Positions 1-5,630 are shown, counted from the stretch's first letter. The stretch: DNA of 5,745 bases from DSAD01 sp036825155 (GCA_036825155.1 DAISYU010000168.1:1-5745), one strand, 5' to 3'. The notes: generated by a model not told the origin, from the letters alone. A program made the numbers and translations.

Positions 1-84
1 TGCCGGAGGGGGGAATCGAACCCCCACGCCCCGAAGGACTTCGGATTTTGAGTCCGACGCGTCTACCAGTTCCACCACTCCGGC
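1..84 (-). tRNA. trnL: tRNA-Leu (anticodon CAA)
   Basis: On the minus strand this folds into a full type II tRNA. The acceptor stem GCCGGAG pairs with CTCCGGC and is followed by discriminator A at position 1. The anticodon stem TCGGA/TCCGA encloses loop CTCAAAA, placing anticodon CAA at 48-50, which reads the Leu codon UUG. A long variable arm and a T arm GGGGG-TTCGATT-CCCCC are present. The long variable arm and the A73 discriminator are both leucine-type identity features. The window starts at the discriminator base, so whether CCA is encoded cannot be seen. No intron or mismatch is apparent. Confidence 0.97.
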
Positions 85-96
85 AGTTAAAATCCT

Positions 97-125
97 GTAT
101 TACCAAAGGTCTTAACGCTTTGCAA
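97..125 (-). promoter_or_regulatory. Candidate promoter of the tRNA-Leu gene
   Basis: On the minus strand TTGCAA (120-125, 4 of 6 matches to TTGACA) and TAATAC (97-102, 3 of 6 matches to TATAAT) are separated by exactly 17 bases. The expected start of transcription is near base 90, about six bases before the mature tRNA 5' end. The spacing is right, but the -10 match is weak, so this is a position-based inference. Confidence 0.35.
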
Positions 126-244
126 GTACAGCTTATGTTTATGAACAGATAAATGTACCCACGCAGCTAAGGGATCTCTTTTACAACGTTACGGTTGCAT
201 TTATCAAAATTATCCGTATGATGTGCACGTTTGACGCATTCATG

Positions 245-266
245 AGTACAGTCGATCAGATGTACT
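245..266. promoter_or_regulatory. Perfect inverted repeat upstream of the asparagine synthetase-like gene
   Basis: AGTACA (245-250) and TGTACT (261-266) form perfect 6-bp arms around a 10-base centre. The dyad axis falls in the middle of GATC (254-257). The site starts 9 bases after TTGACG (231-236), a good -35-like hexamer that has no convincing -10 at 17 bases (GATCAG, 3 of 6). It would therefore lie in the spacer or -10 region of a promoter for the gene starting at 329. This geometry suits a dimeric regulator, but no family is identified. Confidence 0.35.
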
Positions 267-328
267 ATTAGAAATGACTACTTATGAACCGAAACAAAGA
301 CAGATGAGACAAACAGGAGGTTATTTTC

Positions 329-1552
329 ATGGGTATTATCAGTGAGGATCTTTTCCATTTTCAGGCAACACTGGAACAGTCCGGTGTCAGTTTTCAGGAA
401 TTTATCAGGGACGAGTATGTAAACAAGTGGATGAGCGATAATCTGTTTTCCGCCATGGCAGTCCGTACCACCATGGTAACCGCCATCCATAATTTCCTTG
501 CGAATGAAGGCCTGTTCAATATGGAGAAGGTTCAGATGAGCCCGGTAACCGACCCCCTTGCCCACGATGTGGAACACACCCCAACGGTGCACTACAAGGG
601 CATGCCCTATGTCACCACGCATTCCATGATCTACAGCAAGTTCCTCGCGTGCTTCAACCCGAAGATAAAAGGGGTGTATGTCGACTCTCCCAATATCAGG
701 CTCGAGATCGAGAGTCCGCTCCGCACACAGCGGGGAAAATATCTCATCGATTTCTCTCAGATCGATGTTGAACTCCGTCGCAACCGGGGCATAGACTTTG
801 AAATGTACAAGCATGAACCGGAAAAGGTCAAAGCCATTCTGAAGGAAGACCATGAACGGGCTCTGGACTTCTTTGAACGCATGATCATTGCGGCAATGAG
901 CGAGATCGTGGAGAGGAACGAAGACGATCTCAAGGCTCTCGGCGTTGCCATCGAGGTCCCGTCTCAGCCCTTCCCCCGCGTCAAGCTTGACGAAGCGGTG
1001 AAAAAGTACGGCAAGCGCTCAACCGAGGCAAAGGCCGGTGAGGAAGTTGGTTCCCAGTTCTTCTGGATGCTCGGGCTCATGAGGGAAAACTACGACCTCA
1101 TCTATCCGTATATCCTGCCCGACGGCAGCAAGGTCCCGCTTTCTTCATTTAACTCCGACATGATCTACAACTACGATATCTGCGCAAAGGCCCTCAGGAG
1201 AGACAACAACACTTGGATGCCTGCGCTGGAGATCCTCTCCGGCGCTGTACGCGAATGGCTCTACGAACCCATCATCGAACGGCTTATCGACAACCGGATT
1301 ATTACCGAACGTCCCATATTCGATGACGGCATCCTCATCAATATCCAGGCCTTGGATGGCTATGGCCCGTTCCTTTCCGCCGTTGCCATGAAGGATGAAA
1401 ACGGCAAGCCCTATTTCCCGGAGACCTTTGGGGGTGGAATCGGTGTTGAGAGGAGCCTCTACGCACTCCTGCGGGGAGATAAGATCGGGAAAATCGACGA
1501 TCTCACCTGCTTCGGCAAGAACCCGGACTCGTACCCCATGTTTCTCTTTTAG
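329..1552 (+). CDS. Asparagine synthetase A-like / AsnRS-related class II synthetase core
   Basis: The 407-residue protein has a class II aminoacyl-tRNA-synthetase catalytic fold without the N-terminal OB anticodon-binding domain of AspRS and AsnRS. A motif-1-like helix (about 43-75) ends in SPVTDP. It is followed by THSM (97-100), SPNIRLE (120-126), a motif-2 end YLIDFSQIDVEL (138-149), NYDLIYPY (254-261), SGAVREW (304-310) and motif 3 FGGGIGVER (367-375). From memory, THSM, SPNIRLE, the NYDLI-PY and the SG-REW segments match the archaeal AsnRS-related asparagine synthetase (AS-AR, Pyrococcus abyssi). That enzyme makes asparagine from aspartate, ammonia and ATP. This protein is about 110 residues longer, with an insertion around 262-303 and a longer N-terminus. 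The start is set by AGGAGG at 315-320, eight bases upstream. Asparagine synthesis is inferred; a tRNA-independent ligase acting on another amino acid is the main alternative. Confidence 0.8.
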   Translation: MGIISEDLFHFQATLEQSGVSFQEFIRDEYVNKWMSDNLFSAMAVRTTMVTAIHNFLANEGLFNMEKVQMSPVTDPLAHDVEHTPTVHYKGMPYVTTHSMIYSKFLACFNPKIKGVYVDSPNIRLEIESPLRTQRGKYLIDFSQIDVELRRNRGIDFEMYKHEPEKVKAILKEDHERALDFFERMIIAAMSEIVERNEDDLKALGVAIEVPSQPFPRVKLDEAVKKYGKRSTEAKAGEEVGSQFFWMLGLMRENYDLIYPYILPDGSKVPLSSFNSDMIYNYDICAKALRRDNNTWMPALEILSGAVREWLYEPIIERLIDNRIITERPIFDDGILINIQALDGYGPFLSAVAMKDENGKPYFPETFGGGIGVERSLYALLRGDKIGKIDDLTCFGKNPDSYPMFLF

Positions 1553-1584
1553 GGCGCCGCTGGTTCGATCGAGAGTATTACAGG

Positions 1585-2862
1585 TCAGGGTCTCTTTCTT
1601 AAAGAGGCCCTGCACAGGGTGGAAGCCAGCACGATCATGGCAAGGAAGATATATGCACAGTCGGCAGCACGGATGCCCTGCACGGACTCGATGAAGCACC
1701 CTCCGCCACCGCTGGAACTTTCATAGGAAAATCCGGTAGTACCGGTTTCCGGCGGCGGGGTATAGACCTTGAAGCTTCCGAGCATTGTCGTCGAAAACGT
1801 GACCACTCCGTCGTGCAGATAAACATCACTTAATTCTACCCACTGTTTCGTGGCCTCGTCAAAGACCTCCGCCACCACCGGGCCGACACCGTCATAGAGC
1901 ACGCTGATCTGCGCAGGCTCCATGAGCACAAGGCCGTAGGGGACGACATCAAACACGACCCGGAAGGATTCGCGAACGGACACGGCGGACATGGCATTAC
2001 TGCTGGCTCCGCCGCAGTCGATCCCCACGGGGACTGATGCGTTCAGGGCGCTCTCGGGCAGGAACAGGGAAATCCCTGCAGAGGCAATATCGAAAAACGT
2101 CTCGGCTCCCGGCAGATACTCCGCTGTATCGCAGAAGGCATTCACAACAGAGATCCTCAGGATGTTGACGAACCCTCCTGCAATATCCTGGGCCATGAGC
2201 AGGTAGGCCCCCGGCTCAGTTGGATAAACCACCCCGTCAAGGATCTCTGGAACCCTCTCGCTGAGGGAAACAAAGGTGTAGGTCCCTGCCGGGTAGATTG
2301 TCGCAAGATCGAGGGGCTCATCAGCATCGAGGATGACATCCCTGATGATATACCCGCCATCAGTGAACTCTTCTAAAGGCCCTACATCAGAATCATCGAT
2401 CTGTACTACGTTCGTTGTACTGACAGGGAGATATACCCCCACCTCCAAGAACTCTGCAAGAGAACGCTGGCTGGCATCGGCACCATCATCCTGACCAATG
2501 CCGAAGAAGTCGAGGATGCCATCCACAATAGAGAACAGGCGTCCCAGCAGATCCCGGTGGATGTATACACAGACTTCACGGGAGAAATCGCTCTCGTTCC
2601 CTGCATCGTCATAGGCGGTCACGCTCAGGAAATAGACGGTGTCCTCTTCAACGCCGTCTATGTCGACACATACGCAGTTGCCCACATCCAGGACATACCC
2701 GTAGGCCCCTGAGACAGAGCCGTAATAGATTTTGTAGCCGGCAAGATCCCATTCGGTATTGTTATTCCAGCTGATCCTGAGAGTTGAGGCGAAAAGGGTA
2801 CTGGAGATTAGGAGGAAAAAACATGCACCAATACTGATCATTGCCCCGTAGGAACTTTTCAT
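1585..2862 (-). CDS. Exported fibronectin type III protein with Gly-Cys C-terminal anchoring signal
   Basis: The 425-residue protein starts with a Sec-type signal peptide (1-25, hydrophobic core at 8-24, likely cleavage after LFA). A fibronectin III-like domain follows at about 27-101, with KIYYG (44-48), YFLSVTAYD (77-85) and NESDFS (89-94). Residues 102-250 match no family I recognise. Residues 255-368 resemble the ZU5-like beta region of bacterial surface proteins, with a LFLPESAL strand and W-V-L then V-T-F-S. The C-terminus has a Pro/Thr/Ser linker, SSSGGGGC (382-389), a hydrophobic helix (402-417) and a basic tail ending RKRP. This tripartite tail resembles GG-Cys sorting signals (MYXO-, JDVT- or Synergist-CTERM type, also CFI-box tails), so cell-surface attachment is likely. 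The best ribosome site, AAAGGA, lies 16 bases before ATG, an unusually long gap, and no nearer in-frame start exists. No specific function can be assigned. Confidence 0.8.
   Translation of the reverse strand: MKSSYGAMISIGACFFLLISSTLFASTLRISWNNNTEWDLAGYKIYYGSVSGAYGYVLDVGNCVCVDIDGVEEDTVYFLSVTAYDDAGNESDFSREVCVYIHRDLLGRLFSIVDGILDFFGIGQDDGADASQRSLAEFLEVGVYLPVSTTNVVQIDDSDVGPLEEFTDGGYIIRDVILDADEPLDLATIYPAGTYTFVSLSERVPEILDGVVYPTEPGAYLLMAQDIAGGFVNILRISVVNAFCDTAEYLPGAETFFDIASAGISLFLPESALNASVPVGIDCGGASSNAMSAVSVRESFRVVFDVVPYGLVLMEPAQISVLYDGVGPVVAEVFDEATKQWVELSDVYLHDGVVTFSTTMLGSFKVYTPPPETGTTGFSYESSSGGGGCFIESVQGIRAADCAYIFLAMIVLASTLCRASLRKRP
1586..1612. terminator. Hairpin between convergent genes, inside the 3' end of the surface-protein gene
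   Basis: Arms 1586-1597 and 1601-1612 pair over 12 positions around a 3-base loop (CTT). The one non-Watson-Crick pair is a U-G wobble on the plus-strand RNA. In the minus-strand RNA the same position is an A-C mismatch, so the structure favours the plus strand. It lies 34 bases after the stop of the asparagine synthetase-like gene. Neither side has a T-tract, so it may be a Rho-linked 3' end or an RNA-stabilising stem and not a classical intrinsic terminator. Confidence 0.45.
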
Positions 2863-2889
2863 TACAAGATAACTATCGTCCTTTGTTTA

Positions 2890-2918
2890 TTTGTGCTTTA
2901 AAGTTCTTAATATGTCAA
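2890..2918 (-). promoter_or_regulatory. Candidate promoter of the fibronectin III protein gene
   Basis: On the minus strand a perfect -35 box TTGACA (2913-2918) is followed after 17 bases by CACAAA (2890-2895). The latter matches only 3 of 6 positions of TATAAT. Predicted transcription would begin about 20 bases before the ATG at 2862. The weak -10 fits an activator-dependent or low-level promoter. Confidence 0.4.
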
Positions 2919-2920
2919 GT

Positions 2921-2937
2921 CATAATGTGAAATTATG
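2921..2937. repeat. 17-bp dyad just upstream of the -35 box
   Basis: CATAAT (2921-2926) and ATTATG (2932-2937) are perfect 6-bp arms around GTGAA. The dyad ends two bases from the TTGACA box of the surface-protein promoter, which is the usual place for an activator site. In AT-rich intergenic DNA such a dyad can also arise by chance. Confidence 0.25.
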
Positions 2938-2998
2938 GGCATGAATCCTGAGTAAGCTGGGGGGTAATAAAACCACTGGGAAGGTTATGGAACTTGGC

Positions 2999-3017
2999 CG
3001 GATACCCTTGGCATCCG
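2999..3017 (-). terminator. Hairpin after the patatin gene
   Basis: In the minus-strand RNA, CGGAUGCC (3010-3017) pairs with GGUAUCCG (2999-3006) over 8 positions with one G-U wobble and loop AAG. It starts 14 bases after the patatin stop codon (3032-3034). The G-U pair would be a mismatch on the other strand, which supports a role in minus-strand transcripts. No T-tract follows, so it is a probable operon 3'-end stem and not a textbook intrinsic terminator. Confidence 0.45.
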
Positions 3018-3031
3018 TCATTGTGCTTCCC

Positions 3032-4123
3032 TTATGTCCGGGGCTTGGGTGATACTGTCAGGGAGGATATGGGTTTGATCCTCTTGAGGATACCATCTCC
3101 CTCAACGAGGGCGAGAAACTCCTCCCCCAGGGACTCGGATGCACTGACCACCTGTTCCCAGTAGGATATCCGCTCTTCATTCCGTCCCCTGAACCCTCTG
3201 AAATCCTTTCTCGTGGGGATCTTCGCATAAGGGAGCCGTGCCACGAATTCTTCCGACGGGCAGAGTACAACCACATTCTCGAGGTTGTCGAGCTTGGGGC
3301 CCCTGCCGGAGAGGAACTTGTCGAACCAGCCGGGGATGATGGTATTTACATAGTGGGGGAACAGCACGATCCTGTCGCTGTCAAAGGCCAGGTTGATATG
3401 ATAGTCGATGACGCCCCCATCCCGGTAGATACCCGGCCTGGCGCCCGTGATATCCTTCACCCCCTCCATCACCAGGGGGATCGAGCCCGAGGCCAGGATG
3501 GCGTCCCGAAGGTTTTCCCGGGTGATGGGGATCCTCTGGAGCGGGAAGTCGCTCACATCCTTAAAAGGCGGGAACATCCTTGCATCATGAAAGATCGCGC
3601 GGGAGAAAAACAGCTTGAGCATGTTCCTGCTCAGGGCATTGAGCGCGCTGACCGAGATCATCCCGAAGGCAAGGCTTAAAAGGTCCTGCCGGGAAAAGGG
3701 CCATCCGCAGTATGCACTCATGATGCACAGCCGCAGATACGGATGCTCCATCAGCGACGAGCAGTTCTCTTCAGTGAGAAACGAGCCCAGTATCTTTACG
3801 GACTCGCGCGTCACATCCCCCGGGCTCGGCCTCGTTTTATAGGTCTGGTCGATATAGGCACGTTCGAATGCATCATATGCCCTCTCACCCAGGGCAACGG
3901 CACTGAACCGCCATGACCCGATGGACGACCCAACGACAGGCAAAGGGTCCTTCCTCCCCTTCATCCAGGAGAAGAATATGGCCCGGTCCAGACCTCCCAG
4001 AACGAGCCATTTCGGTCCGCCGGCAGCTCCTGTGACCACACCTATGGACTCGGGAGTCAGTCCGTTCTTTTCTATGAAGGCACGTGCCCTCGCCCCTGCA
4101 TAGATGGACAGATTATCTCCCAT
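3032..4123 (-). CDS. Patatin-like phospholipase / acyl hydrolase
   Basis: The 363-residue protein has the three hallmarks of the patatin Ser-Asp hydrolase fold. These are a glycine-rich oxyanion stretch GAAGGPKW (32-39), the nucleophile elbow GSSIG (65-69, serine 67) and the catalytic aspartate in RDGG (234-237, Asp235). ASGSIPLVM (211-219) is the conserved helix that precedes the aspartate in this family. Members cleave acyl esters of phospholipids or other lipids through a Ser-Asp dyad. There is no signal peptide, so it acts in the cytoplasm or at the inner face of the membrane; the hydrophobic segment 148-165 could aid membrane contact. ATG at 4123 follows AGGGGAGG (4132-4139) by eight bases. 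The gene sits 34 bases after the crotonase stop with no promoter visible between them, so the two are probably co-transcribed. The exact substrate is unknown. Confidence 0.88.
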   Translation of the reverse strand: MGDNLSIYAGARARAFIEKNGLTPESIGVVTGAAGGPKWLVLGGLDRAIFFSWMKGRKDPLPVVGSSIGSWRFSAVALGERAYDAFERAYIDQTYKTRPSPGDVTRESVKILGSFLTEENCSSLMEHPYLRLCIMSAYCGWPFSRQDLLSLAFGMISVSALNALSRNMLKLFFSRAIFHDARMFPPFKDVSDFPLQRIPITRENLRDAILASGSIPLVMEGVKDITGARPGIYRDGGVIDYHINLAFDSDRIVLFPHYVNTIIPGWFDKFLSGRGPKLDNLENVVVLCPSEEFVARLPYAKIPTRKDFRGFRGRNEERISYWEQVVSASESLGEEFLALVEGDGILKRIKPISSLTVSPKPRT

Positions 4124-4157
4124 GAAACCGGCCTCCCCTGATAATGTTCCGAGATCC

Positions 4158-4883
4158 TCAGTCTGCCCGCTCTACGGTCAGGGGGCTCGACTCGATCACA
4201 TCCGGGTCAAGCTCGTCCATGATACGGATAATGTCTCCATTCATCCGCTCTTTCTGGGCATAGTAGTATGCACGTTTTTTCTTCAGGCCCTTGGCAAAGG
4301 CAAGGGCCTCGGCCATGAGCTGATCCATGGGACAGGCCTTGACCACGATATGATGCTCCTCACACTCTTTACCGGTGACACGGGCACCCAGGTAGTACAT
4401 CTCTTCGAGCTTGTACCGCGGGATCGCCTTCTTGACCATAGCCACCATGCCGGGCCAGAACGGGATGCCGAGATCCACCTCGGGGAAACAGAAAAATCCC
4501 CTGTCGGAGCGCATGAACCGGAAGTCGAAGCAGCAGCACATGATGGCCCCTCCTGCGAATGCATGGCCTGATATCGCTGCAATGGTGGGCATGGGATAGA
4601 GCAGCAATCTCCTAAGGATCGCATTGACCTTGTACCGGAATTCCTTGACAGTTTTCATATCACCGGCCTGCACAAAGGGTAAAAGCCAGTCCAGATCAAT
4701 ACCGTTGCAGAAGATCTTCTCATGAGCAGAGGTTACCACAAGGGCATCCGCATCGGTGGTATGCTCGATCTCATCAAGGACATTCATGAACTCATCTAGA
4801 AACGTGGGGTTGAATCTGTTCTCCCCGCTGTTCATGGTGAGCACGGCAACATTTTCATCAAGGGTAAATTCCAGCAAAGCCAT
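4158..4883 (-). CDS. Enoyl-CoA hydratase/isomerase family protein, probably an enoyl-CoA isomerase
   Basis: This 241-residue crotonase-fold protein is a little shorter than the usual 255-260 residues. The first oxyanion-hole segment is KIFCNGIDLDWL (56-67) and the second is GHAFAGGA (106-113). The first catalytic glutamate of hydratases (Glu144 in rat enoyl-CoA hydratase) is replaced by Ile114. The second (Glu164) is kept as Glu135 in PEVDLG. One-glutamate active sites are typical of delta3-delta2-enoyl-CoA isomerases, and the MRSDRG-EVDLGIP pattern resembles eukaryotic peroxisomal ECI enzymes, so isomerisation of unsaturated acyl-CoA is more likely than hydration. Three consecutive cysteines (116-118) line the same helix. 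ATG at 4883 is preceded by AAGGAG (4891-4896) at seven bases. It is the first gene of the operon with the patatin. The natural acyl-CoA substrate is not evident. Confidence 0.88.
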   Translation of the reverse strand: MALLEFTLDENVAVLTMNSGENRFNPTFLDEFMNVLDEIEHTTDADALVVTSAHEKIFCNGIDLDWLLPFVQAGDMKTVKEFRYKVNAILRRLLLYPMPTIAAISGHAFAGGAIMCCCFDFRFMRSDRGFFCFPEVDLGIPFWPGMVAMVKKAIPRYKLEEMYYLGARVTGKECEEHHIVVKACPMDQLMAEALAFAKGLKKKRAYYYAQKERMNGDIIRIMDELDPDVIESSPLTVERAD

Positions 4884-4925
4884 GGCACATCTCCTTCCTT
4901 AAACCATTGTAATAGGACGTTTGAG

Positions 4926-4957
4926 TGGATTATACCCGGATGTTCCGGATAATCCAA
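4926..4957 (-). promoter_or_regulatory. Promoter with overlapping operator-like dyad for the crotonase-patatin operon
   Basis: On the minus strand TTGGAT (4952-4957, TTG conserved) and a perfect TATAAT (4929-4934) are 17 bases apart. Transcription should start near 4922, giving a leader of about 39 bases. An interrupted inverted repeat covers the same bases. TGGATTAT (4926-4933) pairs with ATAATCCA (4949-4956), and inside it CCGGA (4936-4940) pairs with TCCGG (4944-4948) around TGT, with a two-base bulge. The repeat covers the -10 and all but one base of the -35, as expected for a repressor or a spacer-binding activator. Confidence 0.6.
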
Positions 4958-5007
4958 GGCATATGTACCAGCCTTTAAATACAGACGGACTGCCGTTACC
5001 GATCACA

Positions 5008-5041
5008 CCGGGGAAAACCGGCTGGCCGGCATGTTTTTTTT
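5008..5041 (+). other. CCGG-rich stem followed by T8 tract (possible intrinsic terminator or UP-like element)
   Basis: Three CCGG blocks occur at 5008-5011, 5018-5021 and 5026-5029. The last two can form a short 4-bp stem with loop CTGG. After CATG comes an eight-T run (5034-5041). This resembles an intrinsic terminator reading rightward, but no known plus-strand gene ends here. The T-run also lies about 14 bases before the candidate -35 of the FKBP gene and could act as an UP-like element. Confidence 0.25.
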
Positions 5042-5054
5042 GCATTCTGTGCCT

Positions 5055-5090
5055 TTGTATTGTACCCTCATGAGATTATTATATAATAAT
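5055..5090 (+). promoter_or_regulatory. Candidate promoter with a perfect 16-bp AT palindrome before the FKBP gene
   Basis: TTGTAT (5055-5060) and TATTAT (5077-5082, 5 of 6) are 16 bases apart and would start transcription near 5089. A perfect TATAAT at 5082-5087 is also present, but starting from it would cut into the Shine-Dalgarno sequence. Both -10 candidates lie in the perfect palindrome ATTATTATATAATAAT (5075-5090), which directly touches AAGGAGGT (5091-5098). The assignment of the -10 is therefore ambiguous. Confidence 0.45.
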
Positions 5091-5103
5091 AAGGAGGTAC
5101 GGC

Positions 5104-5535
5104 ATGGACAGAACAGCCAAAGACGGCGATACGGTGAAGGTCCATTATGCAGGAAAGTATGAGTCCGGCGAAGAGTTCGATTCTTCCATAGGCAGCGAAC
5201 CCCTCAAGTTCACCATCGGCGGCGGAGAAGTCATACCGGGATTCGAGGAGGCCGCCGTCGGCATGGGTATCGGTGAGAAAAAATCCATAACCATTGCCCC
5301 TGAGGAAGGATACGGCGAGTACAACGAGAACCTGGTAATAGATATGCCCGCGCAGTACTTTCCGGAAGATATCTCCCCGACAGAAGGCCTGCAGCTCAAG
5401 ATCGTGGATGAGAACGAAGAAGAGGTCCTGGTGGTTGTCACCGAGGTGAACGATGAATACATCCGTCTGGATGCCAACCATCCACTGGCAGGCAAGACCC
5501 TGGTCTTTGACATCGAGCTGTTAGAGATCCTGTAG
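5104..5535 (+). CDS. FKBP-type peptidyl-prolyl cis-trans isomerase, SlyD-like
   Basis: The 143-residue protein is a small two-domain FKBP that isomerises Xaa-Pro bonds and can act as a folding chaperone in the cytoplasm (no signal peptide). The FKBP part is split. It starts with VKVHYAGKY (11-19), GEEFDSS (22-28) and VIPGFEEA (43-50), which carry the usual active-site Tyr15, Asp26, Val43 and Ile44, plus GYGEY (69-73). The inserted flap (IF) chaperone domain spans about 76-120. The fold is then completed by LDANHPLAG (122-130), a signature of SlyD and SlpA types, and a final strand ending ELLEIL. It lacks the His/Cys-rich metal-binding tail of E. coli SlyD, so the symbol is left open between slyD and fkpB/slpA. 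AAGGAGGT at 5091-5098 lies five bases before ATG. The gene is divergent from the crotonase operon and appears monocistronic. Confidence 0.95.
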   Translation: MDRTAKDGDTVKVHYAGKYESGEEFDSSIGSEPLKFTIGGGEVIPGFEEAAVGMGIGEKKSITIAPEEGYGEYNENLVIDMPAQYFPEDISPTEGLQLKIVDENEEEVLVVVTEVNDEYIRLDANHPLAGKTLVFDIELLEIL

Positions 5536-5558
5536 ACAATACCTTATCGCTTCCTGCG

Positions 5559-5581
5559 GACCTGCCTGTATACGGCAGGTC
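5559..5581 (+). terminator. Hairpin after the FKBP gene
   Basis: GACCTGCC (5559-5566) pairs perfectly with GGCAGGTC (5574-5581) around the 7-base loop TGTATAC. It lies 23 bases after the stop codon. The stem is strong and well placed for a transcript end, but GCTCATAACC follows it, so there is no U-tract. Confidence 0.5.
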
Positions 5582-5630
5582 GCTCATAACCAGGGAACAA
5601 AATATTTTCATTGATATTTATAACAGGATA

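Noticed and set aside
1..84. tRNA-Leu as an integration (att) site
   Set aside because: No integrase and no repeat of the tRNA 3' end is seen elsewhere in the window; the sequence to the left is not available.
218..271. Short 17-codon frame upstream of the asparagine synthetase-like gene, considered as an attenuator leader peptide
   Set aside because: It has no ribosome site, no Asn codons, and no terminator/antiterminator pair follows.
274..345. 23-codon frame overlapping the start of the asparagine synthetase-like gene
   Set aside because: It has no Shine-Dalgarno sequence and is out of frame with the gene; translational coupling is possible but unsupported.
278..853. 191-codon open frame on the minus strand
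   Set aside because: It lies antisense to the well-supported synthetase-like gene, has no ribosome site or recognisable domain, and its protein looks like a reverse-frame shadow.
329..1552. True asparaginyl- or aspartyl-tRNA synthetase
   Set aside because: There is no OB-fold anticodon-binding domain at the N-terminus, and the first residues lead directly into the motif-1-like helix of the catalytic core.
1145..1699. 184-codon open frame on the minus strand
   Set aside because: It overlaps the ends of two convergent real genes, has no family features and no ribosome site; it is a shadow frame.
4104..4571. 155-codon open frame on the plus strand
   Set aside because: It is antisense to the crotonase gene, is His-rich with no domain, and is explained by the codon bias of the real gene.
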